From: Sipunculus nudus
Lineage: Eukaryota; Annelida; Sipuncula; Golfingiida; Sipunculidae
Direction: 5' to 3'
DNA: 64,000 bases
Assembly: GCA_026874595.1 (NCBI GenBank)
Contig: CM049307.1
Coordinates: 40,986,362 to 41,050,361, forward strand
A model generated the notes under the pieces. The model did not search any database, had not been told where the DNA came from, and saw only the letters and a list, made by a program, of their open reading frames with translations. This document shows positions 1 through 11,865 of the stretch, in pieces. A program made the position numbers and the translations under genes. How positions within the stretch are numbered: position 1 is the stretch's first letter; the number at the start of each line of letters is the position of its first letter.

Positions 1-229
1 TTCAGATGGCCCATAGCCTTTCTAGTTTATTTTGTACTACATGAGCATTAAAGGTATCACTGGCTTGAGTGTTTCTCACCCTCACAAGAAAATGTAACAG
101 GCCCTCAGAAAAATAAGAAAATGGCAGGTTATTAATGTTGTCAATGAGAAACTCATAAGAAAAAAGTCAAACATTTAAAAATGAATATTGTCATATTGAA
201 AGTAAGAAAAAGGATATTTTCTGTTTTTT
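1..229. other. Unassigned AT-rich edge sequence
   Basis: No open frame, exon-like segment or recognised repeat is visible between the window edge and the first repeat terminus. Confidence 0.4.
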
Positions 230-2280
230 AGCTCAGCTGACTATAAGTCATCTGAGCTATAGTCGTGGTCCATTGTCTGTCGTCCATTCGTCTGTCCGTC
301 CGTCTGTCTGTAGATGTGGCACGTAAGACCAAGGAATCCAAAATTCGGCATAATGTTAGATGTCCCCAAGAACTCCTACCAAGCGGAAAACTGGATCTTT
401 GCGACTTCGTTCCTTTGAGAAATTAAGGAAAAACCTCAATTTTTTATTAAAAACCTATTTTCACACTTCAGGACTGCCTAATATCAAAACCACTCATCTG
501 TTTTTCCTCATATTTTCAATAAATATTCCTCTATATAGTTTCTATGTGCATGCCAGAAATTAGGTCTGTATTATATAATTAAAAAAAGTTATGGCTCAAA
601 CATAATGCATTTTGTAAAAAATCAGGAAAGATATTTGATCACTTAACACAAAACATGTTAAAGCTAAGGACTTTTAATAATATAACTTTAATTAATCAAA
701 ATTAAATTGTATACCCAAAATTAGATCAAAATCTTTTCAATTTTTAGCTCAGCTGACTATAAGTCATCTGAGCTATAGTCGTGGTCCTTTGTCCGTCGTC
801 CGGCCGGCCGGCCGTTAAAAGGGCATGTTTTAAAACTGTTGGACCTACGAATCCAAAATTCTGCATACAAATAGACGTCCCCAAAATCTCCTACCATACC
901 AAAAATTGGGTCATTAGAACTTTGTTCCTTTGAGATATTAAGGAAAAACCTCCGTTTTCCATAAAAAAGCCATTGTTACACTTCAAAGCTGCCTAATATC
1001 AAAACCACTGATCTGTTTTTGATCATATTTATTATTCATATTTTTCCATACATTTTCTGTGCACATACCAAAAATTAGGTTTGTATTGGGTATTATTTTG
1101 AAGTTATGGGCCCAACTATAATGCAGTTTCTTAAAAATCAGGAAATTTATTTGCTCACTTAACATGAGAATTGCTGAAGCTGGAGACTTTTTTTTCAGGA
1201 ATAAAACTTCATTTAATCAAGGTTCAATTGTTTACCCAAAATTAGATCTGAATTTTGCAAATTTTTCAAGTTATTAGCATAAATAAAAAATCAGTACCTT
1301 TAATTTTGTCTGACTTTGGCAATGGCACGTTTTTTCCCTGTAAGTACTGTTGATTTAATTTTCACAGCATATATACATAAGGATTTAATCTTTTAAAATC
1401 TGAAATTTCAAAGGAATTGTTTGAAAAGAGTAGCTTTTATTCAAGTTTTCATACACCATGTCAAGTGTTGTTTACATCTGGCCCACCTAGTAATACAGTC
1501 TTCACTTGCATTATGTAACCCACCCCAGGCAGCTTGCCTTGGCTTAGCTTGGCCACTACTAGCAGGCTTCCCCTCTGCCCTGCACTCCCACCCCCAGCTG
1601 GTGCATAAACTAGATGAATGTTATAATTTTCTGTATTTTATTTTATTTTTGGCTATGCTACATTTTAGATTTTGTATTGTACCACCAGGGTTACAATGAT
1701 TAAAGTGTACATTTAATTGTGTCCACAAAGTGATGTATTGCTATGAAAGTGTGGAAATTCATCAGAGTGCTCATTAAAGATTTTAATTTGTTTGACTTAT
1801 AACTCATGGTTGTATCAGTTGTTACATGATACTGGCTAAATAATCAAAATTTATATTGCTGATCCTTTATTTCAGTTCATAAAATTAAACATTCCCAACT
1901 CCATTTTGCTCCTGGATATTGGGTGTTTTGATCCTTGAATTAATTTTAACACATGTATTAGTTTCATAGTTGAGAATACTTTTCTTTTTTCCTGATACCA
2001 TTTAAAAAAATAAAAATATTTAAATTTTTCCTGTTAGTGCTGTGGGTTCAATTTTCACAGCATGTACACATTAGCATTTTATCTGTTAAAATCTGAAATT
2101 GGAAACTAATTGATCAAAAACTGTAGATTTTATTCAAGTTTCCAGGTACCAAGTCTTCATTGTTTACATCAGGTCAGTATAAATGCAGTGTACTGGGCAG
2201 TTACATAACACCTTCAGGTCTGACCTACTGCTACTGTGAGTGTCTGGGACAGGCTGGGTCAGGCAGTAATTACCAGAGAG

Positions 2281-2363
2281 CCTCTCTCTCTCTCTCTTTT
2301 TTTTTCTCTCTCTCTGGCAGTCCAGCTCTCTCTTTCTCTGTCTCTCTCTCTCTCTCTCTTTTT

Positions 2364-2394
<31 letters not shown>

Positions 2395-2414
2395 CTTTTT
2401 CTCTTTCTCTTTCT

Positions 2415-2489
<75 letters not shown>
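2281..2489. repeat. (CT)n microsatellite
   Basis: A nearly pure CT/TC tract, interrupted by short T runs, sits within the composite repeat. It explains the low-complexity Leu/Ser and Arg/Glu open frames read across it on both strands. Confidence 0.95.
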
Positions 2490-2493
<4 letters not shown>

Positions 2494-3008
2494 TTGTTGC
2501 CTCTCTTCCTCCCTCCGTCCCATTCTGTTGACAGGTACTATAAACTAGATACATTAGCTATAAATGTTGATGCAATTTAGAAATGTGAATCAGCTGAAAT
2601 ATTCACAATCACATGTATGTTATACTGTAAATTTATAGTAACATTCGTAAACCTGGATAAAATTATGTAATGAAAAAAAGGAATAAATGCAAATATTGTT
2701 AATTTTTTATTGGCTCAGTAGAATGGGAAAAAAAAATGATTTGCTTTGTTTCTCCATCTTTCTGCCTGTTTTAAATATTTAATGTTCTTGAATAAACTTT
2801 TTTTTTATAAGCACTGTTGAATTAAATTTCATATCCTGTATGTACATGCAAGGGTGTCGTAAATCTCACCATCACCTTCTTCATCCCACTGAGGCTTTGC
2901 TCCTTGGCACTGTGAACAATAGTTCTATGGCTATAGCATAAAATTTAATAATTAAAGAAAATATCTACAGAGAGACAGAGGCGTTGTAACTCTAATCATA
3001 ACACAACA

Positions 3009-3025
3009 CCCCCCCCCCCCCCCCC
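3009..3025. repeat. Poly-C tract
   Basis: Seventeen consecutive C bases. Similar C runs occur at 4176-4187, 8581-8595 and 38022-38042; such runs are length-unstable and prone to assembly error. Confidence 0.9.
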
Positions 3026-4899
3026 ATCAAGTCATTGCACCTGTGGAGTGGGGACGTTATGGCAACTATAATAAAATCGATAAAAAAGGTTTACCAAATA
3101 AATTGGATCTCATCAGACAAATGTGTAAACTGTTGAACTGTCAACAGCTTATCAAAAATGTAACCAATGGAAAGGCATGGTCAGATCTCAAATATTATTT
3201 GCAACATTTTCTTCAATCATATAAACCAATCATGGCCCAAATTACCTCTTCCTCTCAAACTTTATCTACATTTCATCATATTTTTAATATTTTAACCTTC
3301 TAGGTGGTTCAGTACTGTTGACCATTTGTCCATAGGTACCTATGTACATGCCAGAAATTATGTCAATATTGTGTAATATGTAGACGTGAGGGTCATCAAA
3401 ATAATGTACCTTGTCAAGACCGATCTTGTCAAGATATCATGTCATACAGTCACAAATTCATAAATCCCCTCATCAGCATAGTTAATCATTACCTTGTATC
3501 TGTCAAATTGAAAGCTTGCAGTTTTCCATACACTATACATCCTTCAACAAATAGCCTTATCATCATTATACCACTGCTTTGTATACTGTCATTGCATTCA
3601 TATTTGCTCAAACAAATTGTTTTTTTCGACCCCTCCCTAATAAATAAAAAATAAACCACTATATTTTACTCCATATTAATCCATCAGTCAGATTATTTCA
3701 TATATCATTTACTCACATATTACATTATATTCCTTTATAAAAGCCCGACATGACCATGATATTCAAAAGCTTTTTCTACTCAATATAGTATAAGAATGGT
3801 GATACATTTATAGTCCAATCATGATCAGCTGAGCGCAGTTACCCATGGGTCCCTTGTTTTAAATATTAGCAAAAATAAAAAAACGTTTTTTTCCTGTAAG
3901 TACTGTGGATTTAATTATCACAGCATGTACACATAAGGATTTAATCTGTTAAAATCTGAAATTTGAAAATAAAAGCTGCAAAATTAGGCTAGTTATTGAA
4001 TTTTTTTGGAGGCTCTTGTTGTATTCCCTTACATTGTCAAGCAGTCCACTTTGGTCCCCAGGCTGTTGGCATAATGTTATGCAATCCCATCACTAGGGCA
4101 AGCCCTCTCTCCACTGAGTTGAGCTTTATCAGGCTGTCTGCAGTTAATTCCATACCAAAGGGAGCCTTTTTCTCTCCCCCCCCCCCCAATTCTGTTGACA
4201 GACCTGTACTATGAACTAGATGAATCTTAAAATTAACATTTTTTTCAGCAACGAGCAGTAACAACGGAGACCCCTCCCCCCACCCACCACTTCAATACAC
4301 AGGACTAATAAACAAGATGAATCTTATAATTTTAATGTTAAATAAATTCTTTTTAATGAGACTTGGACAATTTTAATTTTTTTTAAAGAAAATAAATTCC
4401 GGAATTTAATCCTAATATTCAAATGTGATAAAATATTAGGATCTAATGTAAGTGCTTACTGACAAGATTTAAGAATATATAAATACTTTGTAGCATTTCA
4501 TTCATATCTCTTAAAGTTGGCGGGGCCTAGGTTGAATAACACTGTTAACTTTGTATTAAAATCAGGAATATTGGTTAAACTTTGTGGGATTGATTTTTAA
4601 CTAATATGGCCATATATTTAACTTTTGAAAACTTAATTACCTTCACACATTATTTGTTTATGAAATGTTACTTTTATATAACACTTACTGTAGGCCCTAT
4701 TTGTTCCCTTGGTGCATCACTAAATGGTTTATCTCATGTCCATTATTCTATAATTTACAGAGTTTCATTTTAGCAGGACCATTTTCTCATAGCTTTTCTA
4801 ATGATAATATACATGAAAAAAACAAAAGAAATAAAAATATTTTGCAGTTACTAATATTTTCCAAAATTCAGCTGAGTGATGTGACCCATGGGTCCCTTG

Positions 4900-7800
4900 T
4901 TCTTAAATGGTCCCTGACTTGCTGTCTGTTTATGTTCCATGGGTAAATAAACATTTCAATTAAATTACTGCATGGTTGTCTTAGTAGTTTCTACTGCCTG
5001 AATATATTGGAAATACCAGTCATTAAGCTTACTATGACAGGGAATATTTATGTGGTACAACAAAACAACTTTATGAAGACTTGGGATAAACTGTAAATAT
5101 GAAGTATTAATAGTTTCTGCTGGTAAGTGAATACTTACTTTCCTTTATTATATCATTTTCTCTGGTATGTGCTGTACTGTAAGTGTCTCTCCCTATCCAG
5201 CTTGTACTGCCATTTTTAAAAGTCACTCGTTCACTTTACAGGCTCAGATGGCTATTACTCCCGCTGCTCATATCAATTTGTGAAGATTATGTCAGTAATG
5301 CTCTTGTTCTTACCTGGTCCCATCATGCCCATTAAAGCCATTACAGCATTAAGAGAAGACATGTGGGAATGTAATATGTCATAGTTATGTCACTATTTCC
5401 ATCGTGAAGTGGTGTTATGTAATCCTGTTGTAACAGTTTTTCCTGGAGTTTCTATTTCACTTATGAAACTCTGTTATACAACCTACACAGAAAATATGTA
5501 AGCTCCGCAGCAAATTGAAAAATGTCCACTTGTGGACCATTAACACTCATTGTGGACAGTCACCCATGCTGGGGGTATTAACGTGCATCAGCTGCCAGTG
5601 ATGGGGATGAAGTCTAATGCGTTTAATCCTGATATTCTTACTATTAATGGATGCTGTTGAAGAACAATACCAGTTATGATCCCTGAGCTCCAGTGTAACA
5701 ATCTTGAGTTTGGGGTAAGTGAGAAAGATAAAGGTGAGAGAGGAAAAGAAGAGGGAGAGAAAGAAAGAAAACTAAAAAGAGAAAAAGAGAGAGAAAAGAG
5801 CAAAAAAAGAACAGTTTCAGGGGAATAGGGAGGCTGGGAAAAAGAGAGTGAGATGGAGAGAGAAAGAGACAGAGAGAGAAACAGACAGTGGGAGACAGAG
5901 AAAAAGAAAGAAAAACAGAAAGGGAGACTCACAGGCTTGGAGACAGGGAAATAGGGAGAGAAAAAACAGTGATTTGTTCATTCATTAGACTGAAACACGA
6001 TTGGATCAGTTCCATAAAAATAGCAAAAGAGAAAAAAATGTTTGGCAGGTTGAGAAAATCAAGAATAGAAGCCAGTTAAAGTCAGTGTTTCTTTACCTGC
6101 GTAATTACTCAGCTCATTAGCTTGAATGACGGTTCATGACCTTTAACCTTATCATAACTATTAGCTGTCATCAAGCACTTTTCTCCTTCAGTAATTCCTG
6201 AAGAAGAATAGACCTGCCCTTTGTTATTATGCTGCTCCATAAAGAAAAACCTTTTTGCAGACTCAGAAGTTCACACCTGTCAGAGAATGAGACAGGATTC
6301 ATTTAATATTAGAGATGAAATATGTCATCCCTCAGATACCAGGACTAGATGATAAATAACATTGAGAAAATGAGGTATTAAATTTTGCAGTCTGTGTATC
6401 ACAGAGACCGCTAAAAGACTGAAGTGTTGATCATGATAATCACTCACTCCTCAGCTCCCTGTACCAGACATCACCGGATAAAACAGAAAAGGATTCGTCG
6501 GTTTGAATAGTCTAGTCATAAATCAAATATCCTTGGAACAGTTGACAGTATAAAGGGTAACAGATGATAAATTAGGTCTTCTGTGTGGAAGTGTAATTTT
6601 AATTTAATGTAAAAAAAATTAGGAAAGTATAGTAGCTGGAGGATTCAACTCTGGTTTCACAACAGTGATTATGAATCACATCCATGATTTATTAGATTTA
6701 GAAGATGTGTCCTTTTCTGTATGACAGTTACCACTTTTGATGTCATCACCACATTAAGCCATATATGTCTCATTATAGCAATCAAATGTAAAGTTTTCCA
6801 ATTTTTGCACTGATTTTGACTCTTCATCATGATATTTGCTAGTTCATTTATTTATTTTTTTTCTTCTTGGCATGGTTATGGTGAACAAAAAAGTATCATT
6901 CATGCCAGAGTATTACCACCTATTGGGTCAGCAAACATTCATTTTGCCTTAGACCAGCAAGTGACCATTTTAACCAGAAATATACATTTCTGTCATCCTA
7001 CAAAGTTTGACCAAACTTTGGGAAACAAGTTCTTCAAATATTTGACCAAAAGTTGTGAATGCCAGACAGTGATGTCATAGGTCATGCACATCACCTGAGC
7101 ATCATGACCCATGAGCCACTTATTCAGGTTTGTATTGTAAAGTCATTGTAGTAGCCTTTTAAATTTATGAAAATTCAAGTTAACCTAAAGAAATGGTTAT
7201 TAAATTATTTTTAATTTAGATTCAGTGAAGTGTGGCATTTTGTCTGATAAATTATTTTCTGTGGCATATCTGTATCTACCAGTATGATATCTAAAGTTAT
7301 TTTTGATAAAAATAAAATGAAAATGGCTTATTTAGAGAGTCAGTGACCATCTTGAAGCCTCAAAATTAAAAATAAGCCATACTTCTGTGACTTGATTTGT
7401 CTCCGAGAGATACTCTCTGTGTGGACTCAATGTGAATTTTTTTAGAAAACTACCTTCATCACCATAAATATAGTCTTTCATTCTCTAAAGGTCTGTAATT
7501 TGCTAAAAAAAATAAGACAGACTTTACTGAAGTGAACATTAATTAATTTTTGTCAAAACATTTAGGTTAAAATAGTATTCCGTTGCTGATAGAAAAGGAT
7601 TTTCCAAGGTCTTTACAGCACTGTTAATTAATATTCATGATCTGGTTTACCTCCCTTCATGGACAACAAAACTGACACCAGTGGGAATCTGTGTATGGAT
7701 CTGTCTGGAGATTATCCCTTGGGGGCCATACATAGCTATAAAGAAGGCCAATAAAGGAAACTTATTTGACAACAATGGAAACAAACTGAAAGATAATGTT

Positions 7801-8049
7801 TTGGGTTGTCAGTTTTTTCCCGGGTTGCATGAGTGCAGTTGTCATGTCATGATGCTGTCAGGGATTTCTGTTTTGTTTCAAGTAAAAAGTTTTATTGATG
7901 GAAGTACTATCAATTTTATTGCAGTTTAACAGAACTGTTAACATGTTGTTGTGCATCAGTATCTTGAGTCATTCTTGAGACATTTATTATGTCACAAAGG
8001 CTTTAGTTTTTAACAGTGTACCTGTTTACAAGCCAGGCAGGGCTATGGT
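4900..8049. other. Non-coding stretch with purine-rich segment
   Basis: No exon or known repeat is recognised. The only marked feature is a GA-rich, purine-biased segment at about 5715-5965, which gives spurious charged or Ser/Leu open frames. If the UTP6 gene extends leftward this may be intronic, but no UTP6 exon was seen here. Confidence 0.4.
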
Positions 8050-8074
8050 CTGTATTGTACACTCAAGTTAGACA

Positions 8075-8470
8075 TCAAGGCATAAATCACAGAAACAGCT
8101 CAAGTCTCAATTGATCCAGATATGAAGGCATATCACAGAGACAGCACAGTTTTCACTTGGTTCATATATTAAGGAATATCACTGGGACAGCACAATTCTC
8201 ACTTGGTTCAGATATTAAGGCATATCACTGGGACAGCTCAAGTCTAACTTGATTCAGATATTAAGGCATATCACAGAGATGGGACAAATCTTACTTGATT
8301 CACACACTAAGGTATATCACAGAGACAGCCTAAGTCTTAATTGAATCAGATATAAAAGCATATCACAGAGAAAGCGTGTCTCACTTGGTTCAGACATTAA
8401 GATATTTCACACAGACAGCTCAAGTTTCAGTTGATTAAAACTTTAAGGCATATCACAGAGACAGCTCAGA
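8075..8470. repeat. 46-bp minisatellite, about 8-9 copies
   Basis: Degenerate tandem units with core AAGGCATATCACAGAGACAG, followed by a CTCACTTGGTTCAGATATT-like half. The TATCAC motif recurs at 8131, 8177, 8223, 8269 and 8315, giving a 46-bp period. Confidence 0.85.
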
Positions 8471-8580
8471 TGTCACCCTATTCCTATACCACCAACAATA
8501 TTACATACTTTGTTCACCGAAAAGAGATTTTGAGTGCCTCTTGTTAAATTCCAAACCTTATGGTAACTTATATATAAAAG

Positions 8581-8595
8581 CCCCCCCCCCCCCCC
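8581..8595. repeat. Poly-C tract
   Basis: Fifteen C bases followed by C-rich sequence, immediately after TATATAAAAG. Confidence 0.85.
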
Positions 8596-8884
8596 TCCCC
8601 TCCCCACCAACCTCCCAGGAAGTGGAGAAAACTGCAGAACAAGGCCAAAAAGACCAGAAAGGGAATGTGAATATCACGTATGTCAGGTTCGCCCTTCCAA
8701 TCAGCTGTGCATCACATTTTGTATCATACACATGGGTCAGCAGTTGTGCACCCCTTGCTCTTCCTAGGGAAATGGTCTGCGAATTCACACATGCCAGATG
8801 CTCTGTGACATGGACCCCCATGTTGTGCTCTCAAGAACTGCACCAGTCTTTTAAGAATTAATCTGGGTGAAAGTCTAGTATATG

Positions 8885-9030
8885 CAGTGTCAGGTTCAAA
8901 CCCACACCTGCCAGTGCACACGATCAGTACTCAATCCACTGAGTAGTGGGATGGTTCACTGTCCAATGTCAGATTCTAACTCACATCTTCTGTTACACAA
9001 GATTGGTAGTCCGCAAACTACTGAGAATTG
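8885..9030 (-). mobile_element. tRNA-derived SINE heads, probably a dimer
   Basis: On the - strand the segment near 8945-8885 reads CTCAGTGGATTGAGTAC (A-box-like), followed at tRNA-like spacing by GGGTTTGAACCTG (B-box-like). A second, weaker pair (CTCAGTAGTTTGCGGACTAC then GAGTTAGAATCTGACA) lies just upstream at about 9030-8965. No cloverleaf with a full acceptor stem was found, so this is a SINE-like relic, not a tRNA gene. Confidence 0.45.
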
Positions 9031-9180
9031 TGAAAGTTCACTGTCCTTGTCAGGGGTCCCTTCTGTCAATACTGCCAATGCAATGGAAGCCAGGCCAAAT
9101 TCCAAAATCAGCTTCATGTTATTTGAACATTGTCACTGCATGAGACTGCCTGTTATCCAAATCCAATACCATCCCTGAGG

Positions 9181-10090
9181 AAAACATCATGAAAACCCCA
9201 TCATGTGAGGCCTCTTGACAGGTCAGGCCCTCGTGTTGGGACCAGGTTAACTGTGCACACTGTCCAGGCATTGATTCAGTCTTTGAAGTAGGATTAGCTG
9301 GAGCTCGTTGGTTGCAGTCAGCTCTGGTGAATTCTGATAAATACCTCTATAAATGCGGGATGGCTTTCACCACAGGTCCGATGGCTCTCCACTAAAACAT
9401 CACGTCAGTCATCTTGGCGATCAGAGAAGGGGATCTTTCACTCATCTGGGAAGATGTTGCAGGTTCCTAAGAGAGGCTGACACTTTTTTTTTCTCTCTGT
9501 CTTTTAAAGGATAGCTAAGTTCACAGCCTGTGGCTGGTATTGTTTATTGATGATGATAATAATGGCTAGTATTGTGTATTGATAATGATTTCATAATTAA
9601 ATCATATTGTCTTGATTTAATGTAACTTACATGATCACTTGAGCTAGGCATTTTAAATGCATATTATTACACTCATAAATATTTGTATATTTTCAGTTTC
9701 CACAAAGCCAAATATTTGTAAAGTATCTGATTGAAGTTCAGTTGCATCTACTTTCGATAAAAGTGCTAAAATTCAGCACTGTTAGACACACACTGGCATA
9801 TCCAGGACATAAAATATTCAAGGTTAAAATCTAAGCCACATTGACCTATTTTCTCAATAAAAAAAGAGGTGATCCAGATCTATATTAAAAGACGGAAAGA
9901 TAAAAGTCTTTAGATTTTTTGTTAATCAATAAATATTGACTTACATATGACCCTAAAATTGTTTGTTTCAGACATTGCAGCTTAGTAATCTGAACTAGTA
10001 CTTTACTCTTATTCAAATGAACTGAGGTGTAATACAGATATTCAAATGAGCAGAATGCTGCAGCTGCTCTTAACCTATGTTTTAATATTC
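9181..10090. other. Unassigned non-coding stretch
   Basis: AT-rich sequence with no coding signal or clear repeat structure that I can recognise. Confidence 0.35.
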
Positions 10091-10094
10091 AGAA

Positions 10095-10230
10095 AGAAGT
10101 GATGAGGTTGAGTGATTAGACATAGCGATATGTTCAAAACATTTAATTCTGCTCCAAAGGTCATAGGTTCAAACCTGTTTACTTAGGCATCTGGTGTAAC
10201 TTCATATCATACAGAGTTGGTCTCAATACT
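10095..10230 (+). mobile_element. Possible tRNA-derived SINE
   Basis: An A-box-like GAGGTTGAGTGATTAGAC is followed about 55 bases later by GGTTCAAACC, which fits a B box. The flanks show no complete tRNA stem. This is compatible with the head of a SINE. Confidence 0.4.
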
Positions 10231-10689
10231 AAAATGTCTGGATTTTACCCATTCCTTTGAAAGATAATATAAAATCCATGAGACTTCACAATGACACATT
10301 GCCCATTGCCATATGGCCACCTTCGTCATCTTTCAGTGTAATGTTCTGATAGCCCTGACATTAACCAGTGACTGGCAGTATAGTATATATATATAGCACT
10401 GCTGATTACCAGTCTGTCTCTCTGAGTGATGGCTCATTGGTTGCTATGATTTGTTCAGCAATATTTCATGTCTGTAGGTGTCATATCAGCTTCTAGGCTT
10501 CATTGGTATTTTCAGTGTTTTGCCCTGTTTGTCATAATTTGTTCTGAAATAGATCTGACAAATGTGTGTATCGTCAGGGTACCATATCAATCTTCTGTGT
10601 GGGAGTTGTATCCTATATATTTTGTCTGTCCTGTCATGAACTGTGTGTTGCAGATATTGTGCTTGTTCATCAGACAAGGCTGTAATTGT

Positions 10690-11865
10690 ATCCGCCAAAA
10701 CAGAGTTTTGCGGATACTATGTTTTCAGCTGCACGCCGCCGCCGCTGCCGCGTAGGTGTCCGGAGAACTCCTCCATAACCGCTGGGCGGAATTTTACGAA
10801 ACCCGGGATTATGTTCGGGTCACATGTGAACTGCTGCGTCCCGATTTTGTTTTGACTTCTGACCTTTCCTCTGTGCTCTGCGTCCATTTGTGCGTCTGTT
10901 TCCACACATAAACCCACATATCTTGGGAACCATTTGACGGATCAGGAAATTTTTTTTGCACAAATGTAGCCCTAAGAGAGCTTTATAACATACACAAAAA
11001 TGGTGGCGCCACCTGCAACCATGTTTGCACAGTGTCCATCTGTTTGTCTGCCTTGGGTTAAAATCACTCATATCTCTGCAGTGATTTGACTAATTCACCT
11101 GAAATTCGGCATGCGTATACATCCTGGATAGCTTTTCTGATTTTATGGCAGGTGGCGCCACCTACATTCACGTTTATGCTGCAGACATCCAAGCTCATAT
11201 CTCGGGAACCATTTGACCGATTGGGCCAAAATTTTGCATGTGTATAGATCTCACATAGCTCTTTATCATACCCAAAACTGGTGGTGCCACCTGCAGCCAT
11301 TTTTGCACAGCTCCCGTCAGTTTGTCTGCCATGGGATAAAATCACTCATATCTCGGCCGTGGTTTGACATATCTGCCTAAAATTTGCAGGTTTAAACATC
11401 CCTGACAGCTCTCTTGATTTTATGACAGGTGGCGCCACCTGCATTCTAGTTTATGCAGCAGACATCCAAGCTCATATCTTGGGAACCGTTTGACCGATTG
11501 GGCCAAAATTTTGCATGTGTATAGATCTCATACAGCTCTTTATCATATGCAAAACTGGTGGCGCCACCTGCAACCATTTTTGCACAGCGTCCATCTGTTT
11601 TTCTGCCACGGGCTAAAATCACTCATAAACATATAGTGGTTTGACTTATCTGCCTCAAATTTTGCATATGTATACAACTTGGACGGCTTTCTGGATTTTG
11701 TGGTAGGTGGCGCAACCTACATACACCATTTGGCTGCAGACATATGCAACACTTCACTCTATTTCCCCTTGCCACTCAATCCATGCCTCACTTCACCCGT
11801 TCCACTCTGATTTAGGCCGATACACGTAGTCGCTTGTCGACTACCTGTATTCTAGTGTTAGAATG
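10690..11865 (-). mobile_element. Interspersed repeat with ~278-bp internal modules and terminal hairpins
   Basis: The left end has a hairpin (GTATCCGCCAAAAC pairing with GTTTTGCGGATAC, about 10690-10720). The right end has a perfect stem GTAGTCG/CGACTAC around 11828-11846, next to CTGTATTCTAGT. Between them three to four tandem modules carry the palindrome GGTGGCGCCACC or one-base variants (about 11002, 11151, 11280, 11428, 11556, 11704). The same family lies in opposite orientation at about 32610-34490. The several antisense open frames here are tandem-module artefacts. Confidence 0.7.

Larger units (their letters stand above)
230..4899 (+). mobile_element. Composite of AGCTCAGCTGAC...GGGTCCCTTG interspersed repeats
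   Basis: Two copies of the family's 5' terminus (AGCTCAGCTGAC followed by an imperfect 29-bp palindrome and GTCC-rich simple sequence) start at 230 and 746. Two copies of its 3' terminus (CAGCTGAG, then ACCCATGGGTCCCTTG) end near 3856 and 4899. The body repeats a module containing CAGCATGTACACATAAGG or variants near 1365, 2060 and 3920. The same family recurs at 23978-24721, 25685-27134, 29021-30134, 50333-61188 and 52338-54953. The 5' end matches, in inverse orientation, the copy ending at 54953. No convincing protein is encoded; open frames such as 360-563 recur as sequence similarity in the other copy but resemble nothing I know. The design (AGCTCAGCTGA at one tip, its inverse about 30 bp inside the other, a hairpin-capable palindrome, T-rich insertion sites) resembles non-autonomous Helentron-type elements, which is an inference. 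Confidence 0.65.

Noticed and set aside
360-563. 67-codon frame repeated at 54597-54800
   Set aside because: Similarity is due to two copies of the same interspersed repeat; no protein family match and no conservation pattern typical of coding sequence.
2160-2580. Ser/Leu-rich and Arg/Glu-rich open frames across 2.2-2.6 kb
   Set aside because: They are translations of a CT microsatellite in different frames.
8885-9030. Functional tRNA genes
   Set aside because: Only A-box and B-box-like motifs are present; acceptor and anticodon stems do not form, so SINE heads fit better.
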